A stretch of 21,640 nucleotides of DNA. Origin: Candidatus Scybalocola fimicaballi. GTDB taxonomy: Bacteria; Bacteroidota; Bacteroidia; Bacteroidales; Paludibacteraceae. Shown piece by piece: positions 6,886 to 16,077 of the stretch (position 1 is its first letter; each line of letters starts with the position of its first letter). The translations under genes and the position numbers were made by a program. The notes beneath the pieces are model-generated. The model was not told the DNA's origin, did not search any database, and saw only the letters and a program-made list of their open reading frames with translations. Where the stretch lies: positions 1 to 21,640 of the forward strand of contig DCIP01000207.1 of the NCBI GenBank assembly GCA_002317115.1, written 5' to 3'.

Positions 6886-9800
6886 ATGCAAAACAAAGGA
6901 ATTGTATGGTTTCTGATTGTTGCTCTTTTTTTGGCATGCGTGTATTCTCTATCGTTCACGTTTGTCTCAAACCACTATAAGAGTGCGGCTGAGGCAGCTG
7001 TAGCAAATGGAGAAGCCCAGAGCTACGACGAGTACATGGATACATTGCTTAGCCACAACGAGTCAGCATGGTCGTTGAAAGAGTGCCGTGAGAAAGAGTT
7101 GAACTTAGGTTTGGACTTGAGAGGTGGTATGAACGTGGTGATGGAAATTTCCGTACCAGACATCTTGAAGGCTCTTGCGGGCAACCAGGCATCAGAAGAG
7201 GCTTTCACTAAGGCAATTGATGCAGCGAAAGCAAAGCAGAAGACTTCTCAGAAAGACTTCTTGACACTATTTATCGAAGCATTCAACGAAGTTAACCCAG
7301 GAGGCCAGTTGGCTTCAATCTTCAGTGGTTACACGTTGAAAAATAAAATCAACTACACATCATCAAACGACGAGGTTGTGAAGGTGTTGAGAGAAGAGGT
7401 AGACAGTGCTATCGACAACTCATTCAACGTGCTTCGTTCTCGTATTGACCGTTATGGTGTGGTTCAGCCAAATATTCAGAAACTTGAGGGTTCAAGCCGT
7501 ATCTTGATTGAGATGCCAGGTGTTAAGGAGCCAGAGCGTGTACGTAAGTTGCTTCAGGGAAGTGCTGATTTGGCATTCTGGGAAACAACTGAGTTCTCTG
7601 AGATCTACCGCAACATCGCTGCTGTTAACGATATGGTTGCTGATATGAATAAGACTGCAGATACAGCAAAGGCAGAGACAGCAAAGGCTGCTGCGTCTGA
7701 GTCAGACAGTTTGCTTGCAAACCTTGACGCATCAGCAGATACAGCAAAGGCAGAGGGTAGAACTTCATTGTTCTCATACTTGCAGCCAAGTGTAAACTTC
7801 CAGACTGGTCAGATTAATCCTGGACCACGTGTTGGTTTTGCTCACTACAGCGATACAGCAAGAGTAAATGAGTATTTGAACATGGGTCGTGCTAAAGGTT
7901 TGATTCCAAGCACAGTGTTCTTTGCATGGACAGTTAAGGAGGAGTTCAATGGTTATTTCGGACTTATCGCTTTGAAGTCTAAGGCTTTGAAGGGTAAGGA
8001 GAGAAAGGCACAGTTGACAGGTGCAAGTGTAACAGATGCACGTGCAGATTTCAACGACAAGTCTATCTATGCTGCGGTTAGCATGGAGATGAACCAGGAG
8101 GGTGCTAAGACTTGGGCTAAGATGACACGTGAGAACATCGGTAAGTGTATTGCTATCGTTCTTGATGGATATGTATATTCTTATCCTCGTGTAAACGGTG
8201 AGATCTCAGGAGGTCGTTCAGAAATCACTGGAGATTTTGATGTTAATGAGGCAAAAGACTTGGCCAACGTATTGAAGAGTGGTAAGATGCCAGCTCCTGC
8301 TAAGATTGTGCAGGAAGACGTCGTTGGTCCATCTCTAGGTCAGGAGGCAATCAATGCTGGTATGGTTTCATTCGTAGTTGCATTCGTTCTTGTCCTTCTA
8401 TATATGATTGCTTACTATGGTTTGATTCCAGGACTTATCGCTGACGTAGCTTTGGTTTGCAACGTATTCTTGATCTTTGGAGTTTTGGCTTCATTGAAAG
8501 CAGTTTTGACATTGCCTGGTATCGCAGGTATTGTATTGACTTTGGGTATGGCGGTCGACGCTAACGTATTGATCTACGAGCGTATCCGTGAGGAGTTGGC
8601 TGCAGGCAAGGGAATGATGCAGGCTATGAAGGATGGTTACGGAAATGCGATGAGTGCTATCATCGATGCCAACGTAACAACAATCTTGACAGGTATTATC
8701 TTGGCATTCTTCGGAACAGGTCCAATCAAGGGATTTGCTACAACATTGATCATCGGTATTCTTTGCTCATTGTTGACTGCAATCTTCGTAACTCGTTTGA
8801 TCTTTGATTTGTATTCTAAGAGCGACAACTTTGAGAAGCTTACATTCTCTACTAAGTTCTCTGAGAACTGGTTCAAGAATGTTAAGTATGATTTCATTGG
8901 AAAGGCTAAGCCATATTTGATGGTTGCTGCTGGTGTTATCGTAGCTGCTGTTGTTTCTTTGTTTGCAATCGGTTTGCAGCAGGGTATCGACTTCTCTGGA
9001 GGTAGAAATTACACAGTGAAGTTTGAGAAGGACGTTACAACAGGCGAGGTTAAAGATATGTTAGAGAATGCATTCGGTGATGCTACTGCAAGTGTTATCA
9101 CTATCGGTACTCCTGATCAGGTACGTATCTCTACTAACTTCCGTATCCTGGATACTGATGATAATGTAGATGCAGATATCGAGTCAAGATTGTACAACTC
9201 TTTGAAGCCACTTTTGAATGAGAACGTAACAGAGGAGATGTTTGTTAACCGTTATGTAATGAACGATGGCGCTGCTTCTCTTGCTGACGCTCAGGCTGAG
9301 GTTACTTACGGTATCCAGTCTTCACAGAAGGTAGGTCCAACAATGGCTGACGACATCAAGATTTCTGCCGTTATCGCAGTCTTGATTGCTATGCTTGGTA
9401 TTGGATTGTATATCTTCTTGAGATTTAGCCGTCTTGCATACTCAGGAGGTGCTTTGGTTGCACTAGCACACGATACATTGTTTATCTTATTCTTGTATTG
9501 TGTATTGCCATTGACTGGTGTTGTTCCATTCTCATTGGAGGTAGACCAGTCATTCATTGCCGCTATTTTGACAGTGATCGGTTACTCAATCAACGATAAG
9601 GTGGTCATCTTCGACCGTATCCGTGAGTATATCCGTAATGCTAAGGGTGTTAACTTCCAGAAGGAAGAGGTGTTCAACGCAGCTATCAGTTCAACGCTAA
9701 GCCGTACATTCAGTACATCATTGAGTACGTTGATCGTGTTGGTTATCATCTTCTTCTTCGGTGGTGATACAATCCGTGGATTCATCTTCGCTATGTTGGT

Positions 9801-9936
9801 CGGTGTAATCGTCGGTACATACTCTTCAATCTTCATTGCAGCTCCATTCGCTTGCAATTTCTACTCAGCAAAGGCTGACGAAGAGGAAGAGGCTAGAAGA
9901 ATTGAGAAAGAGAAGCGTCTTGCAGAAAGAGCTTAA
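6886..9936 (+). CDS. secDF: protein translocase subunit SecDF (fused)
   Basis: Inner-membrane accessory of the Sec translocon that uses the proton gradient to pull exported proteins across; the two normally separate proteins are one 1016-residue chain. The SecD half opens with a TM segment, then the hallmark DLRGG (D77-G81), the periplasmic P1 domain, LTGASVTDA, and six TMs with the conserved D558-A559-N560 (VDAN) site. The SecF half has a TM, GIDFSGG (700-706), a small periplasmic domain and five further TMs with GYSINDKVVIFDR (N903, D904). The end is a charged Glu/Arg/Lys tail. An Ala/Lys/Asp-rich low-complexity insert at about residues 250-293 contains ADTAKAE twice, encoded by two identical 21-nt copies. 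The gene stands alone, with its own -7 element and terminator. Confidence 0.97.
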   Translation: MQNKGIVWFLIVALFLACVYSLSFTFVSNHYKSAAEAAVANGEAQSYDEYMDTLLSHNESAWSLKECREKELNLGLDLRGGMNVVMEISVPDILKALAGNQASEEAFTKAIDAAKAKQKTSQKDFLTLFIEAFNEVNPGGQLASIFSGYTLKNKINYTSSNDEVVKVLREEVDSAIDNSFNVLRSRIDRYGVVQPNIQKLEGSSRILIEMPGVKEPERVRKLLQGSADLAFWETTEFSEIYRNIAAVNDMVADMNKTADTAKAETAKAAASESDSLLANLDASADTAKAEGRTSLFSYLQPSVNFQTGQINPGPRVGFAHYSDTARVNEYLNMGRAKGLIPSTVFFAWTVKEEFNGYFGLIALKSKALKGKERKAQLTGASVTDARADFNDKSIYAAVSMEMNQEGAKTWAKMTRENIGKCIAIVLDGYVYSYPRVNGEISGGRSEITGDFDVNEAKDLANVLKSGKMPAPAKIVQEDVVGPSLGQEAINAGMVSFVVAFVLVLLYMIAYYGLIPGLIADVALVCNVFLIFGVLASLKAVLTLPGIAGIVLTLGMAVDANVLIYERIREELAAGKGMMQAMKDGYGNAMSAIIDANVTTILTGIILAFFGTGPIKGFATTLIIGILCSLLTAIFVTRLIFDLYSKSDNFEKLTFSTKFSENWFKNVKYDFIGKAKPYLMVAAGVIVAAVVSLFAIGLQQGIDFSGGRNYTVKFEKDVTTGEVKDMLENAFGDATASVITIGTPDQVRISTNFRILDTDDNVDADIESRLYNSLKPLLNENVTEEMFVNRYVMNDGAASLADAQAEVTYGIQSSQKVGPTMADDIKISAVIAVLIAMLGIGLYIFLRFSRLAYSGGALVALAHDTLFILFLYCVLPLTGVVPFSLEVDQSFIAAILTVIGYSINDKVVIFDRIREYIRNAKGVNFQKEEVFNAAISSTLSRTFSTSLSTLIVLVIIFFFGGDTIRGFIFAMLVGVIVGTYSSIFIAAPFACNFYSAKADEEEEARRIEKEKRLAERA
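7657..7755 (+). repeat. direct repeats in the secDF Ala/Lys insert
   Basis: Bases 7657-7677 and 7735-7755 are identical over 21 nt (beginning GCAGATACAGC, ending AGGCAGAG), in frame, each encoding ADTAKAE. A further partial copy (ACAGCAAAGGC) occurs at 7678-7688. Confidence 0.85.
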
Positions 9937-9956
9937 TTAGTCTCAAAATATTATAG

Positions 9957-9988
9957 AAAACCGGGTCTTTTTAAGATCCGGTTTTTTT
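9957..9988 (+). terminator. secDF intrinsic terminator
   Basis: An 11-bp stem AAAACCGGGTC / GATCCGGTTTT with one G-U pair (9957-9967 with 9975-9985), loop TTTTTAA, and a T-run to 9988. It starts 20 nt after the secDF stop. Confidence 0.9.
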
Positions 9989-10016
9989 ATGCCTATTTCT
10001 TTAGCTTTTCTGTTGA

Positions 10017-10049
10017 TTGGTAAATATTCGACAAAAATTATTATATTTG
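10017..10049 (+). promoter_or_regulatory. promoter of the lipoprotein / ABC-F operon
   Basis: TTG (10017-10019), a 22-bp spacer, then TATATTTG (10042-10049), an exact -7 match. Transcription would start near 10056. This supports ATG 10074 as the start and excludes the in-frame TTG at 10017. Confidence 0.65.
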
Positions 10050-10073
10050 CCATGTAATTTAATTATAGGGTAT

Positions 10074-10712
10074 ATGGAAAAATTTAATTTTTTAAGATTA
10101 GCGAAAATTTCGTGTTTGGTTTTAGGCTTGTCTTCTTTAGCTTTGACCTCTTGTTCTTCGGATGATCCAGATGATCCATCTAATCCAGGTGATTTGCCTA
10201 GGTTTCCTGTAATGGATAAGAATGGCTTTCATGTTGTTTATCCTGAGAAAAATCCGTTCCTTGGTAAAGATTGGAACGAAGTTTCTATTAAGGTCGGAGA
10301 CCACACAGATAAGTTTCAAACTTATTTCACTTGGGATTCAACTTCAACAAATGTTAGAATCACGTATTACTCGTTAGTTGAACCTGCGACTGTAGAAGCA
10401 TCAGACGTAGATGCTTTGACAAAAACATTTAAGAATGATGTGTATTGTGACGACAATGGTTATCAGCTATTGTCTGATGAGAAAGTCTCTTTTGCAGGAT
10501 GTGATGCCAACAAGTTGACTGCTATGCAGGTTTGGTATTATGACAATGAGTACAACCAAATAGATTGTAAGATTTACAAGGAGCGTTATACTTTTTATGA
10601 TAATGGCACTAAGAAAGTTTACTCTGTAGTTATGGAGATGCCAGATGATCAGAAAAGCAAACGTTATTCAGAATTGAAAAACATTCTTTCTAGTGTAAAG
10701 ATTAACAAATAA
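10074..10712 (+). CDS. surface-type lipoprotein of unknown function
   Basis: A 212-residue lipoprotein. The start is set at ATG 10074: the in-frame TTG further upstream lies inside the -33 promoter element. The signal peptide has a Lys/Arg N-region, a hydrophobic core and the lipobox LALTSC, with C27 as the lipidated residue. The next residues are SSDDPDDPSNPGD, an acidic stretch like the lipoprotein export signal that sends Bacteroidota lipoproteins to the outer surface. The mature part (about 185 residues) has an aromatic/charged pattern with a C-terminal segment ending MPDDQKSKRYSELKNILSSVKI, which loosely recalls PsbP-like folds, but I do not recognise a family. The ABC-F gene begins 3 bp after the stop, so the two share a transcript. 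Confidence 0.75.
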   Translation: MEKFNFLRLAKISCLVLGLSSLALTSCSSDDPDDPSNPGDLPRFPVMDKNGFHVVYPEKNPFLGKDWNEVSIKVGDHTDKFQTYFTWDSTSTNVRITYYSLVEPATVEASDVDALTKTFKNDVYCDDNGYQLLSDEKVSFAGCDANKLTAMQVWYYDNEYNQIDCKIYKERYTFYDNGTKKVYSVVMEMPDDQKSKRYSELKNILSSVKINK

Positions 10713-10715
10713 TAA

Positions 10716-12353
10716 ATGATATCAGTAGATGGATTGGCCGTTGAATTTAGCGGCAAAACACTTTTTGAAAACATCTCTTTCCAGGTCAACGAGAAGGATA
10801 GAATTGCGTTGATGGGAAAAAACGGTGCAGGTAAGAGCACAATGTTGAAAATCTTGGCTGGCGTGCAGAAGCCAACAAGAGGAAATGTTTCAGCACCTAA
10901 GGATACTGTGATTGCTTACCTTCCTCAGCATTTGATGACTGAGGATGGTCGTACTGTACGTGAGGAGGCGAGTTTGGCCTTTGAGCAGCTTTTTGCTATG
11001 GAGAAAGAAATCGAGGATCTTAATAAGGAACTCGGTGAACGTACAGATTACGAGAGTGACGAGTATATGGCATTGATTGAGAAAGTTTCCGCATTGAGTG
11101 AGAAATTTTATGCAATCGACAACACTAATTACGAAGAAGACGTGGAGAGGACTCTTCTTGGTCTTGGATTCCTTCGTTCTGATTTTGATCGTCAGACAAG
11201 TGATTTCAGTGGAGGTTGGAGAATGCGTATTGAGCTTGCCAAACTGTTGTTGAAGAAGCCGGATGTTTTGCTTCTTGACGAGCCAACAAACCATCTTGAT
11301 ATCGAGTCAATACAATGGCTTGAAGATTTTATTGTGAATAGTGCAAAGGCAGTGATCGTGATTTCTCACGACCGTGCCTTTGTCGATAATATCACTACGC
11401 GTACAATTGAAGTGACAATGGGAAGAATATACGACTATAAAGTCAATTATTCTCATTATCTTGAATTGCGTAAGGAGAGACGTGAGCAACAGCAGAAAGC
11501 GTATGAAGAGCAGCAGAAAATGATTGCTGAGACTAAGGATTTCATTGAAAGGTTCAAGGGAACTTATTCTAAGACTCTTCAGGTACAGTCTCGCGTCAAA
11601 ATGTTGGAAAAACTTGAAATTATTGAACCAGATGAGGTGGATACATCTGCGTTGAAGATTCGTTTTCAACCGGCACCACGTTCTGGAAATTATCCTGTTA
11701 TTGTTGAGAATCTACAGAAAGCCTATGACGACAAAATCATTATTTCTGGAGTAAATATGACAATTGAAAGAGGTGACAAGGTAGCCTTTGTGGGAAGAAA
11801 TGGAGAAGGAAAGTCGACTCTTGTCAAATGCATCAAGAATGAGATACCATTTGAAGGAAATTGTCAGATAGGACATAATGTTCAGATCGGTTACTTCGCT
11901 CAGAATCAGGCGTCGTTGCTTGACGGCGAATTGACGGTGTTTGAGACAATTGATAATGTCGCCCAAGGAGATATTCGCACAAAAATCAAGGATCTGCTTG
12001 GTGCATTTATGTTTGGTGGCGAAGATTCGTTGAAGAAGGTAAAGGTGTTGTCTGGTGGAGAGAGAACACGTCTTGCATTGCTAAAACTGCTGCTTGAACC
12101 TGTCAATCTTTTGATTTTGGATGAGCCAACCAACCATTTGGATCTTCGTACTAAGGATATTTTGAAGTCAGCTTTGCAGAATTTTGAAGGAACTATTATT
12201 CTTGTGTCGCACGACCGTGATTTCCTTGATGGCTTGGTTTCAAAAGTTTATGAGTTTGGTGGAGGAAAGGTGCGTGAACACCTAAGTACAATCACTGAAT
12301 ATTTGAAAGAGAAAAAAATGCAGAATTTGAGAGAGTTGGAAAAACGCTCTTGA
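10716..12353 (+). CDS. ABC-F family ATPase (ribosome-associated type)
   Basis: A 545-residue soluble protein with two ABC ATPase domains in one chain and no membrane segments, the arrangement of ABC-F translation factors. Domain 1: Walker A GKNGAGKST (34-42), signature SGGW (165-168), Walker B LLLDEPTNHLD (D188, E189). Between the domains is a charged helical linker, including RVKMLEKLEII, the region that in this family contacts the ribosomal P-site tRNA. Domain 2: GRNGEGKST (360-368), LSGGERTRLAL (S446), LLILDEPTNHLD (D469, E470). Both catalytic glutamates are present. There is no long C-terminal coiled coil as in Uup. Such proteins relieve stalled ribosomes or, in some subfamilies, protect against antibiotics; nothing here shows resistance. 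It is cotranscribed with the lipoprotein gene upstream, and the M13 peptidase gene follows after 28 bp. Confidence 0.92.
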   Translation: MISVDGLAVEFSGKTLFENISFQVNEKDRIALMGKNGAGKSTMLKILAGVQKPTRGNVSAPKDTVIAYLPQHLMTEDGRTVREEASLAFEQLFAMEKEIEDLNKELGERTDYESDEYMALIEKVSALSEKFYAIDNTNYEEDVERTLLGLGFLRSDFDRQTSDFSGGWRMRIELAKLLLKKPDVLLLDEPTNHLDIESIQWLEDFIVNSAKAVIVISHDRAFVDNITTRTIEVTMGRIYDYKVNYSHYLELRKERREQQQKAYEEQQKMIAETKDFIERFKGTYSKTLQVQSRVKMLEKLEIIEPDEVDTSALKIRFQPAPRSGNYPVIVENLQKAYDDKIIISGVNMTIERGDKVAFVGRNGEGKSTLVKCIKNEIPFEGNCQIGHNVQIGYFAQNQASLLDGELTVFETIDNVAQGDIRTKIKDLLGAFMFGGEDSLKKVKVLSGGERTRLALLKLLLEPVNLLILDEPTNHLDLRTKDILKSALQNFEGTIILVSHDRDFLDGLVSKVYEFGGGKVREHLSTITEYLKEKKMQNLRELEKRS

Positions 12354-12381
12354 AAGGATTAATGATATAGGATTTATAAAG

Positions 12382-14418
12382 ATGAAAAAAATAATGTTGA
12401 CGTTACTGCCTGCAACTATCATTTCGATGACCTCGTGCGGTGGAGATAAACAACAGTCTACTATTTGTTCCGGAATCGACAAATCGAATTTGGACACCTC
12501 CGTCGATCCGAAGAATGATTTTTATCAGTATGCGTGTGGCGGATGGATGAAAAAGAATCCTTTGACTGGCGAATATGCAAGATATGGATCATTTGAGCAG
12601 GTTGGAGAATTGAACAAGCAGCAGATGAAGGATCTTATTGAAGATCTTGCCACAAAGAAGTTTGAAAAGGGTAGCGTCGGCGATAAACTATGCACTCTTT
12701 ATAATCTATATATGGATTCAACCAAGTTGAATTCAATTGGTATTGCTCCTTTAGCGGAAGATCTACTATCGATAGATTCAGTGAAAAGCAAAGATCAGCT
12801 TCCTGTTTTGATAGCTGATCTTCATAAGATCGACGTCGATGTGTTCTTTACTTTCTATATTGGAGCCGACGACAAGAACAGCAAGATGAATATGCTCCAT
12901 ACATATCAGAGTGGACTATCTCTTGGCAGTCGTGACTATTATCTTTCGCAGAAGGACTCTGCAATGATAAACATACGAGAACAGTTTGTTTCTCATGTGG
13001 AAAGAATGTTCAAGTTGTTTGGACGTTCAGAGGAAGATGCAAAGAAGTGTACGGAAGACGTGATGAAAATCGAGACTGCGTTAGCGTCATCTTTCTATAC
13101 GAAAGAACAATTGCGAGTTCCTAATGACAATTACCACAAAATCACATACAGTCAGTTCAAGGAAGATTTTGTTGGTTTTGATTGGGATGCATATTTTGGA
13201 AAATTCGGATTGAAGGAGGATTCGATAAATGTTTCTCAGATACCACCTATTAAGAAGGCTGTCGAATTGATTGAAAGCGAAGAACTTTCAGTTTTGAAAA
13301 ACTACATGACTTGGCAGTTGATAGATAGAGCTGCGACTTCGCTCGGGGACGAGATATACAATGCAAATTTTGATTTCTATGGCAAAGTGTTGTCGGGCAG
13401 ACAGGAACCATCACCAAGATGGAAGAGAGCAGTCTCCACACTTGAAAGTGCTATGGGCGAAGCTATAGGAGAGATGTATGTTGAAAAATATTTCCCTGCA
13501 TCGCACAAAGAGAGAATGGTGCAACTTGTTAAGAATCTGCAAGATTCGTACGCTGAACGTTTGGATAGCTTGAACTGGATGGGAGATGCAACCAAAGCAA
13601 AAGCAAAAGAAAAGTTGGCTGGACTAACAGTAAAGATTGGCTATCCAGATAAGTTTAGAGATTATACATCGCTTGACATTACAGATGATAATCTTTGGAA
13701 TAATGCAAAGAAAATCAGTAGATTCAAGGCTGATATTATGCTTGAGAAGGCAGGTAAACCAGTGGATAAGACAGAGTGGCACATGTATCCTCAGACAGTG
13801 AATGCATATTACAATCCGTCGACAAACGAGATTTGTTTTCCTGCAGGAATTTTGCAGAAACCATTCTTTGACATGAATGCTGATGACGCATATAATTATG
13901 GAGCGATCGGAGTTGTTATTGGTCATGAGATGACACATGGATATGATGACCAAGGAAGACAGTTCGATGTAGATGGAAACCTAAAAGATTGGTGGACTCC
14001 TGAAGATGCCGCTTTGTTTACACTTCGTTCAAGTAGTATTATGGAATATTTCAATGGAATTGAAGTAGCTCCAGGAGTGTACGCAAATGGTAAATTCACG
14101 TTGGGAGAGAATTTGGCTGATCATGGTGGATTGAAAATTTCTTTCAATGCATTGAAGAGAGCTATGAAGACAAATCCTTTGACAGAAGTTGACGGATTTA
14201 CACCTGAACAGAGATTCTTCTTGTCGTATGCGGGAGTATGGGCCAACAATATTCGTCCAGAAGAAATCATTCGCAGAACAAAAGAAGACCCACACTCATT
14301 AGGAAAATGGAGAGTTAATGGAGCAGTTCCTCATATCAACGAATGGTATGATGCATTTGGTGTTACTGAAAAGGATTCAATGTATATAGATCCAAGTAGG
14401 AGAGCCAACATTTGGTAA
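12382..14418 (+). CDS. M13 family zinc metallopeptidase (neprilysin/PepO-like) lipoprotein
   Basis: A 678-residue endopeptidase that would cleave small peptides outside the cytoplasm. The N-terminal signal ends in the lipobox SMTSC (C19 lipidated), so it is tethered to a membrane. The N-terminal M13 domain begins with DTSVDPKNDFYQYACGGW, and the catalytic half contains NAYY (474-477), the zinc motif HEMTH (H515, E516, H519) and ENLADHGG (E576 third zinc ligand, D580). The chain ends in the family pattern (SRRANIW) with a terminal Trp. Residues after C19 are GGDKQQS, so it lacks the SDD-type surface signal of the upstream lipoprotein and may stay on the periplasmic side. It lies 28 bp after the ABC-F gene with no promoter between them. 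Confidence 0.95.
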   Translation: MKKIMLTLLPATIISMTSCGGDKQQSTICSGIDKSNLDTSVDPKNDFYQYACGGWMKKNPLTGEYARYGSFEQVGELNKQQMKDLIEDLATKKFEKGSVGDKLCTLYNLYMDSTKLNSIGIAPLAEDLLSIDSVKSKDQLPVLIADLHKIDVDVFFTFYIGADDKNSKMNMLHTYQSGLSLGSRDYYLSQKDSAMINIREQFVSHVERMFKLFGRSEEDAKKCTEDVMKIETALASSFYTKEQLRVPNDNYHKITYSQFKEDFVGFDWDAYFGKFGLKEDSINVSQIPPIKKAVELIESEELSVLKNYMTWQLIDRAATSLGDEIYNANFDFYGKVLSGRQEPSPRWKRAVSTLESAMGEAIGEMYVEKYFPASHKERMVQLVKNLQDSYAERLDSLNWMGDATKAKAKEKLAGLTVKIGYPDKFRDYTSLDITDDNLWNNAKKISRFKADIMLEKAGKPVDKTEWHMYPQTVNAYYNPSTNEICFPAGILQKPFFDMNADDAYNYGAIGVVIGHEMTHGYDDQGRQFDVDGNLKDWWTPEDAALFTLRSSSIMEYFNGIEVAPGVYANGKFTLGENLADHGGLKISFNALKRAMKTNPLTEVDGFTPEQRFFLSYAGVWANNIRPEEIIRRTKEDPHSLGKWRVNGAVPHINEWYDAFGVTEKDSMYIDPSRRANIW

Positions 14419-14423
14419 TGAAT

Positions 14424-14445
14424 AAACAATTTTTGTGAATTGTTT
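14424..14445 (+). other. small inverted repeat after the M13 gene
   Basis: AAACAAT (14424-14430) and ATTGTTT (14439-14445) form a 7-bp stem with an 8-base loop. It overlaps the -33 element of the next gene, so it may act as an operator or a weak terminator. Confidence 0.35.
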
Positions 14446-14476
14446 GCTTGAATGTCGGCAAAACTCACTATCTTTG
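14443..14476 (+). promoter_or_regulatory. promoter of the sugar-phosphate transferase gene
   Basis: TTTG (14443-14446), a 22-bp spacer, then TATCTTTG (14469-14476), an exact -7 consensus. Transcription would start near 14483, giving a leader of about 65 nt. Confidence 0.6.
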
Positions 14477-14547
14477 TTTTTAGTCTGCATCTTAAAAAGA
14501 GAAAAGACATAAACAAGTTAAGTAAGTGGTTAATTTACAAGTAAGAT

Positions 14548-15936
14548 ATGTTTGTTAATTACGAAAATATATTTTTCAAAGGTGTAGCATTTGTCGTTGA
14601 GTTGCTATTGTTGAATTTGCTTCTTGCGATTTTGCTTCATTTTTTTGGATATTTAGTTGATCCATATTTAAATAGGGAGGTATTGCACCTATTATCAACA
14701 TTGGCTTATGCTGTATCATTTTCTCAACATGGAATGATATTTGACAAGCCGACTGCATTTATTGAAGGAATCATGTCGAAAGTGTTCCGCACTGTGTTCT
14801 TGTTTTCTTTGATATTGGTAGTTGCATTTGTTCTTTCACATATAAAGTTTTCTGTGAAGTTTTTTGCTTTATTCTTCACATTATTATATGTTGTAGTCTT
14901 TTTATGGCGATATGCGGCAAGAAATTTTTATCGTTATTGGAGACATTTGCCAAAAAACTGTAGTAAGGTTATCATATTGGGTGCTGGTCAGGTGGCTGCA
15001 AAAGTATATGATGAATTGTTGAAGAGTAGATTTCAAGGCTATGATGTGCTTGGAATATATGATGATATCGAATCTTCAGATTATAAAGTTGACGCTAATC
15101 TTGTAAAGGGAGGACTGCATGATGCGATGGAGATGATAAGGTCTGGACGTGTCAATGAAGTTATTAGTGCATTGCCGGCAAGCGACGATCAGAAATCTCT
15201 TGAAATATTAAAGGAAGCGGAACGTTATTTTGTGAAAAGCTTAATAGTGCCAGATTTTCAGAGATATATTAAGAAGGGCGTTTCATTAGTTGACGTCGCT
15301 AATATTCCAATGGTTTTATTTAGAGATGAACCACTTGAAGAACCTTGGAATAGTTTTGGAAAACGAGTGTTTGATATCGTATTCTCGTTGGCAGTGTTGA
15401 TAATGTTGTCTCCGGTATATGTTATTATTGCCATTGCGGTTAAATTATCTTCTCCAGGCCCTGTCTTCTTTAAACAAAAAAGAACTGGAAAGAATGGAAA
15501 AGATTTCTATTGCTTGAAATTCCGTACTATGAAAGTAAATGCGGAAGCTGATAAATTGCAGGCGACAAAGGGTGATTCTCGTATTACCAAAGTTGGAGCG
15601 GTGTTAAGAAAAACAAATTTGGATGAGATGCCACAATTTGTCAATGTGTTGTTGGGAGATATGTCGGTGGTTGGACCACGACCTCACATGGTAAGCCAGA
15701 CAGAGGAGTATTCAAAGTTGATCGATGAATATATGGTGCGTCATTTGGCAAAACCAGGAATCACTGGATGGGCTCAAGTAGATGGATTTAGAGGCGAGAC
15801 ATCGGATATCAGCCAAATGGTAGGCCGAGTACAACACGATGTGTGGTATATAGAAAATTGGAGTTTTTGGTTTGATATAAGAATCATATTTCAGACTGTT
15901 TTTAATATGATAAAAGGAGATAAAGCAGCATATTAA
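14548..15936 (+). CDS. polyprenyl-phosphate sugar-1-phosphate transferase (undecaprenyl-phosphate glucose phosphotransferase-like)
   Basis: A 462-residue membrane enzyme that transfers a sugar-1-phosphate from a nucleotide sugar to undecaprenyl phosphate, the first membrane step of exopolysaccharide, capsule or O-antigen synthesis. The N-terminal third has several hydrophobic helices. It is followed by a Rossmann-like domain beginning KVIILGAGQVAAKVYDELL (K140 onward), then a re-entrant hydrophobic helix (about residues 275-300) and the catalytic bacterial sugar-transferase domain: KRTGKNGK (312 on), CLKFRTM (322-328), the Asp-Glu dyad D359-E360 in LDEMPQF, and VVGPRP. The dyad is the catalytic pair of monotopic phosphoglycosyl transferases. 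This layout matches the WcaJ/WbaP group. No other glycan gene is adjacent, so the sugar cannot be assigned. Confidence 0.93.
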   Translation: MFVNYENIFFKGVAFVVELLLLNLLLAILLHFFGYLVDPYLNREVLHLLSTLAYAVSFSQHGMIFDKPTAFIEGIMSKVFRTVFLFSLILVVAFVLSHIKFSVKFFALFFTLLYVVVFLWRYAARNFYRYWRHLPKNCSKVIILGAGQVAAKVYDELLKSRFQGYDVLGIYDDIESSDYKVDANLVKGGLHDAMEMIRSGRVNEVISALPASDDQKSLEILKEAERYFVKSLIVPDFQRYIKKGVSLVDVANIPMVLFRDEPLEEPWNSFGKRVFDIVFSLAVLIMLSPVYVIIAIAVKLSSPGPVFFKQKRTGKNGKDFYCLKFRTMKVNAEADKLQATKGDSRITKVGAVLRKTNLDEMPQFVNVLLGDMSVVGPRPHMVSQTEEYSKLIDEYMVRHLAKPGITGWAQVDGFRGETSDISQMVGRVQHDVWYIENWSFWFDIRIIFQTVFNMIKGDKAAY

Positions 15937-15967
15937 TAAGAAATATGTAAAGAAAAGTAAAAAAGTA

Positions 15968-15998
15968 TTGCACGTTTTATTAAACTTATTTATATTTG
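15968..15998 (+). promoter_or_regulatory. promoter of the PorP/SprF gene
   Basis: TTG (15968-15970), a 20-bp spacer, then TATATTTG (15991-15998): both elements fit the Bacteroidetes consensus. Transcription would start near 16005, leaving a leader of about 73 nt. Confidence 0.7.
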
Positions 15999-16077
15999 CC
16001 AAACATTAGAAAATGAATTAGGATAAAACCTATTTCTAATTACCATTATTTATGAACTGTTGCAAAATAGTTGAAAA

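Noticed and set aside
10017..10073. TTG-start N-terminal extension of the lipoprotein
   Set aside because: The TTG is part of the -33 promoter element and the predicted transcription start (about 10056) lies downstream of it; the extension would also spoil the signal peptide.
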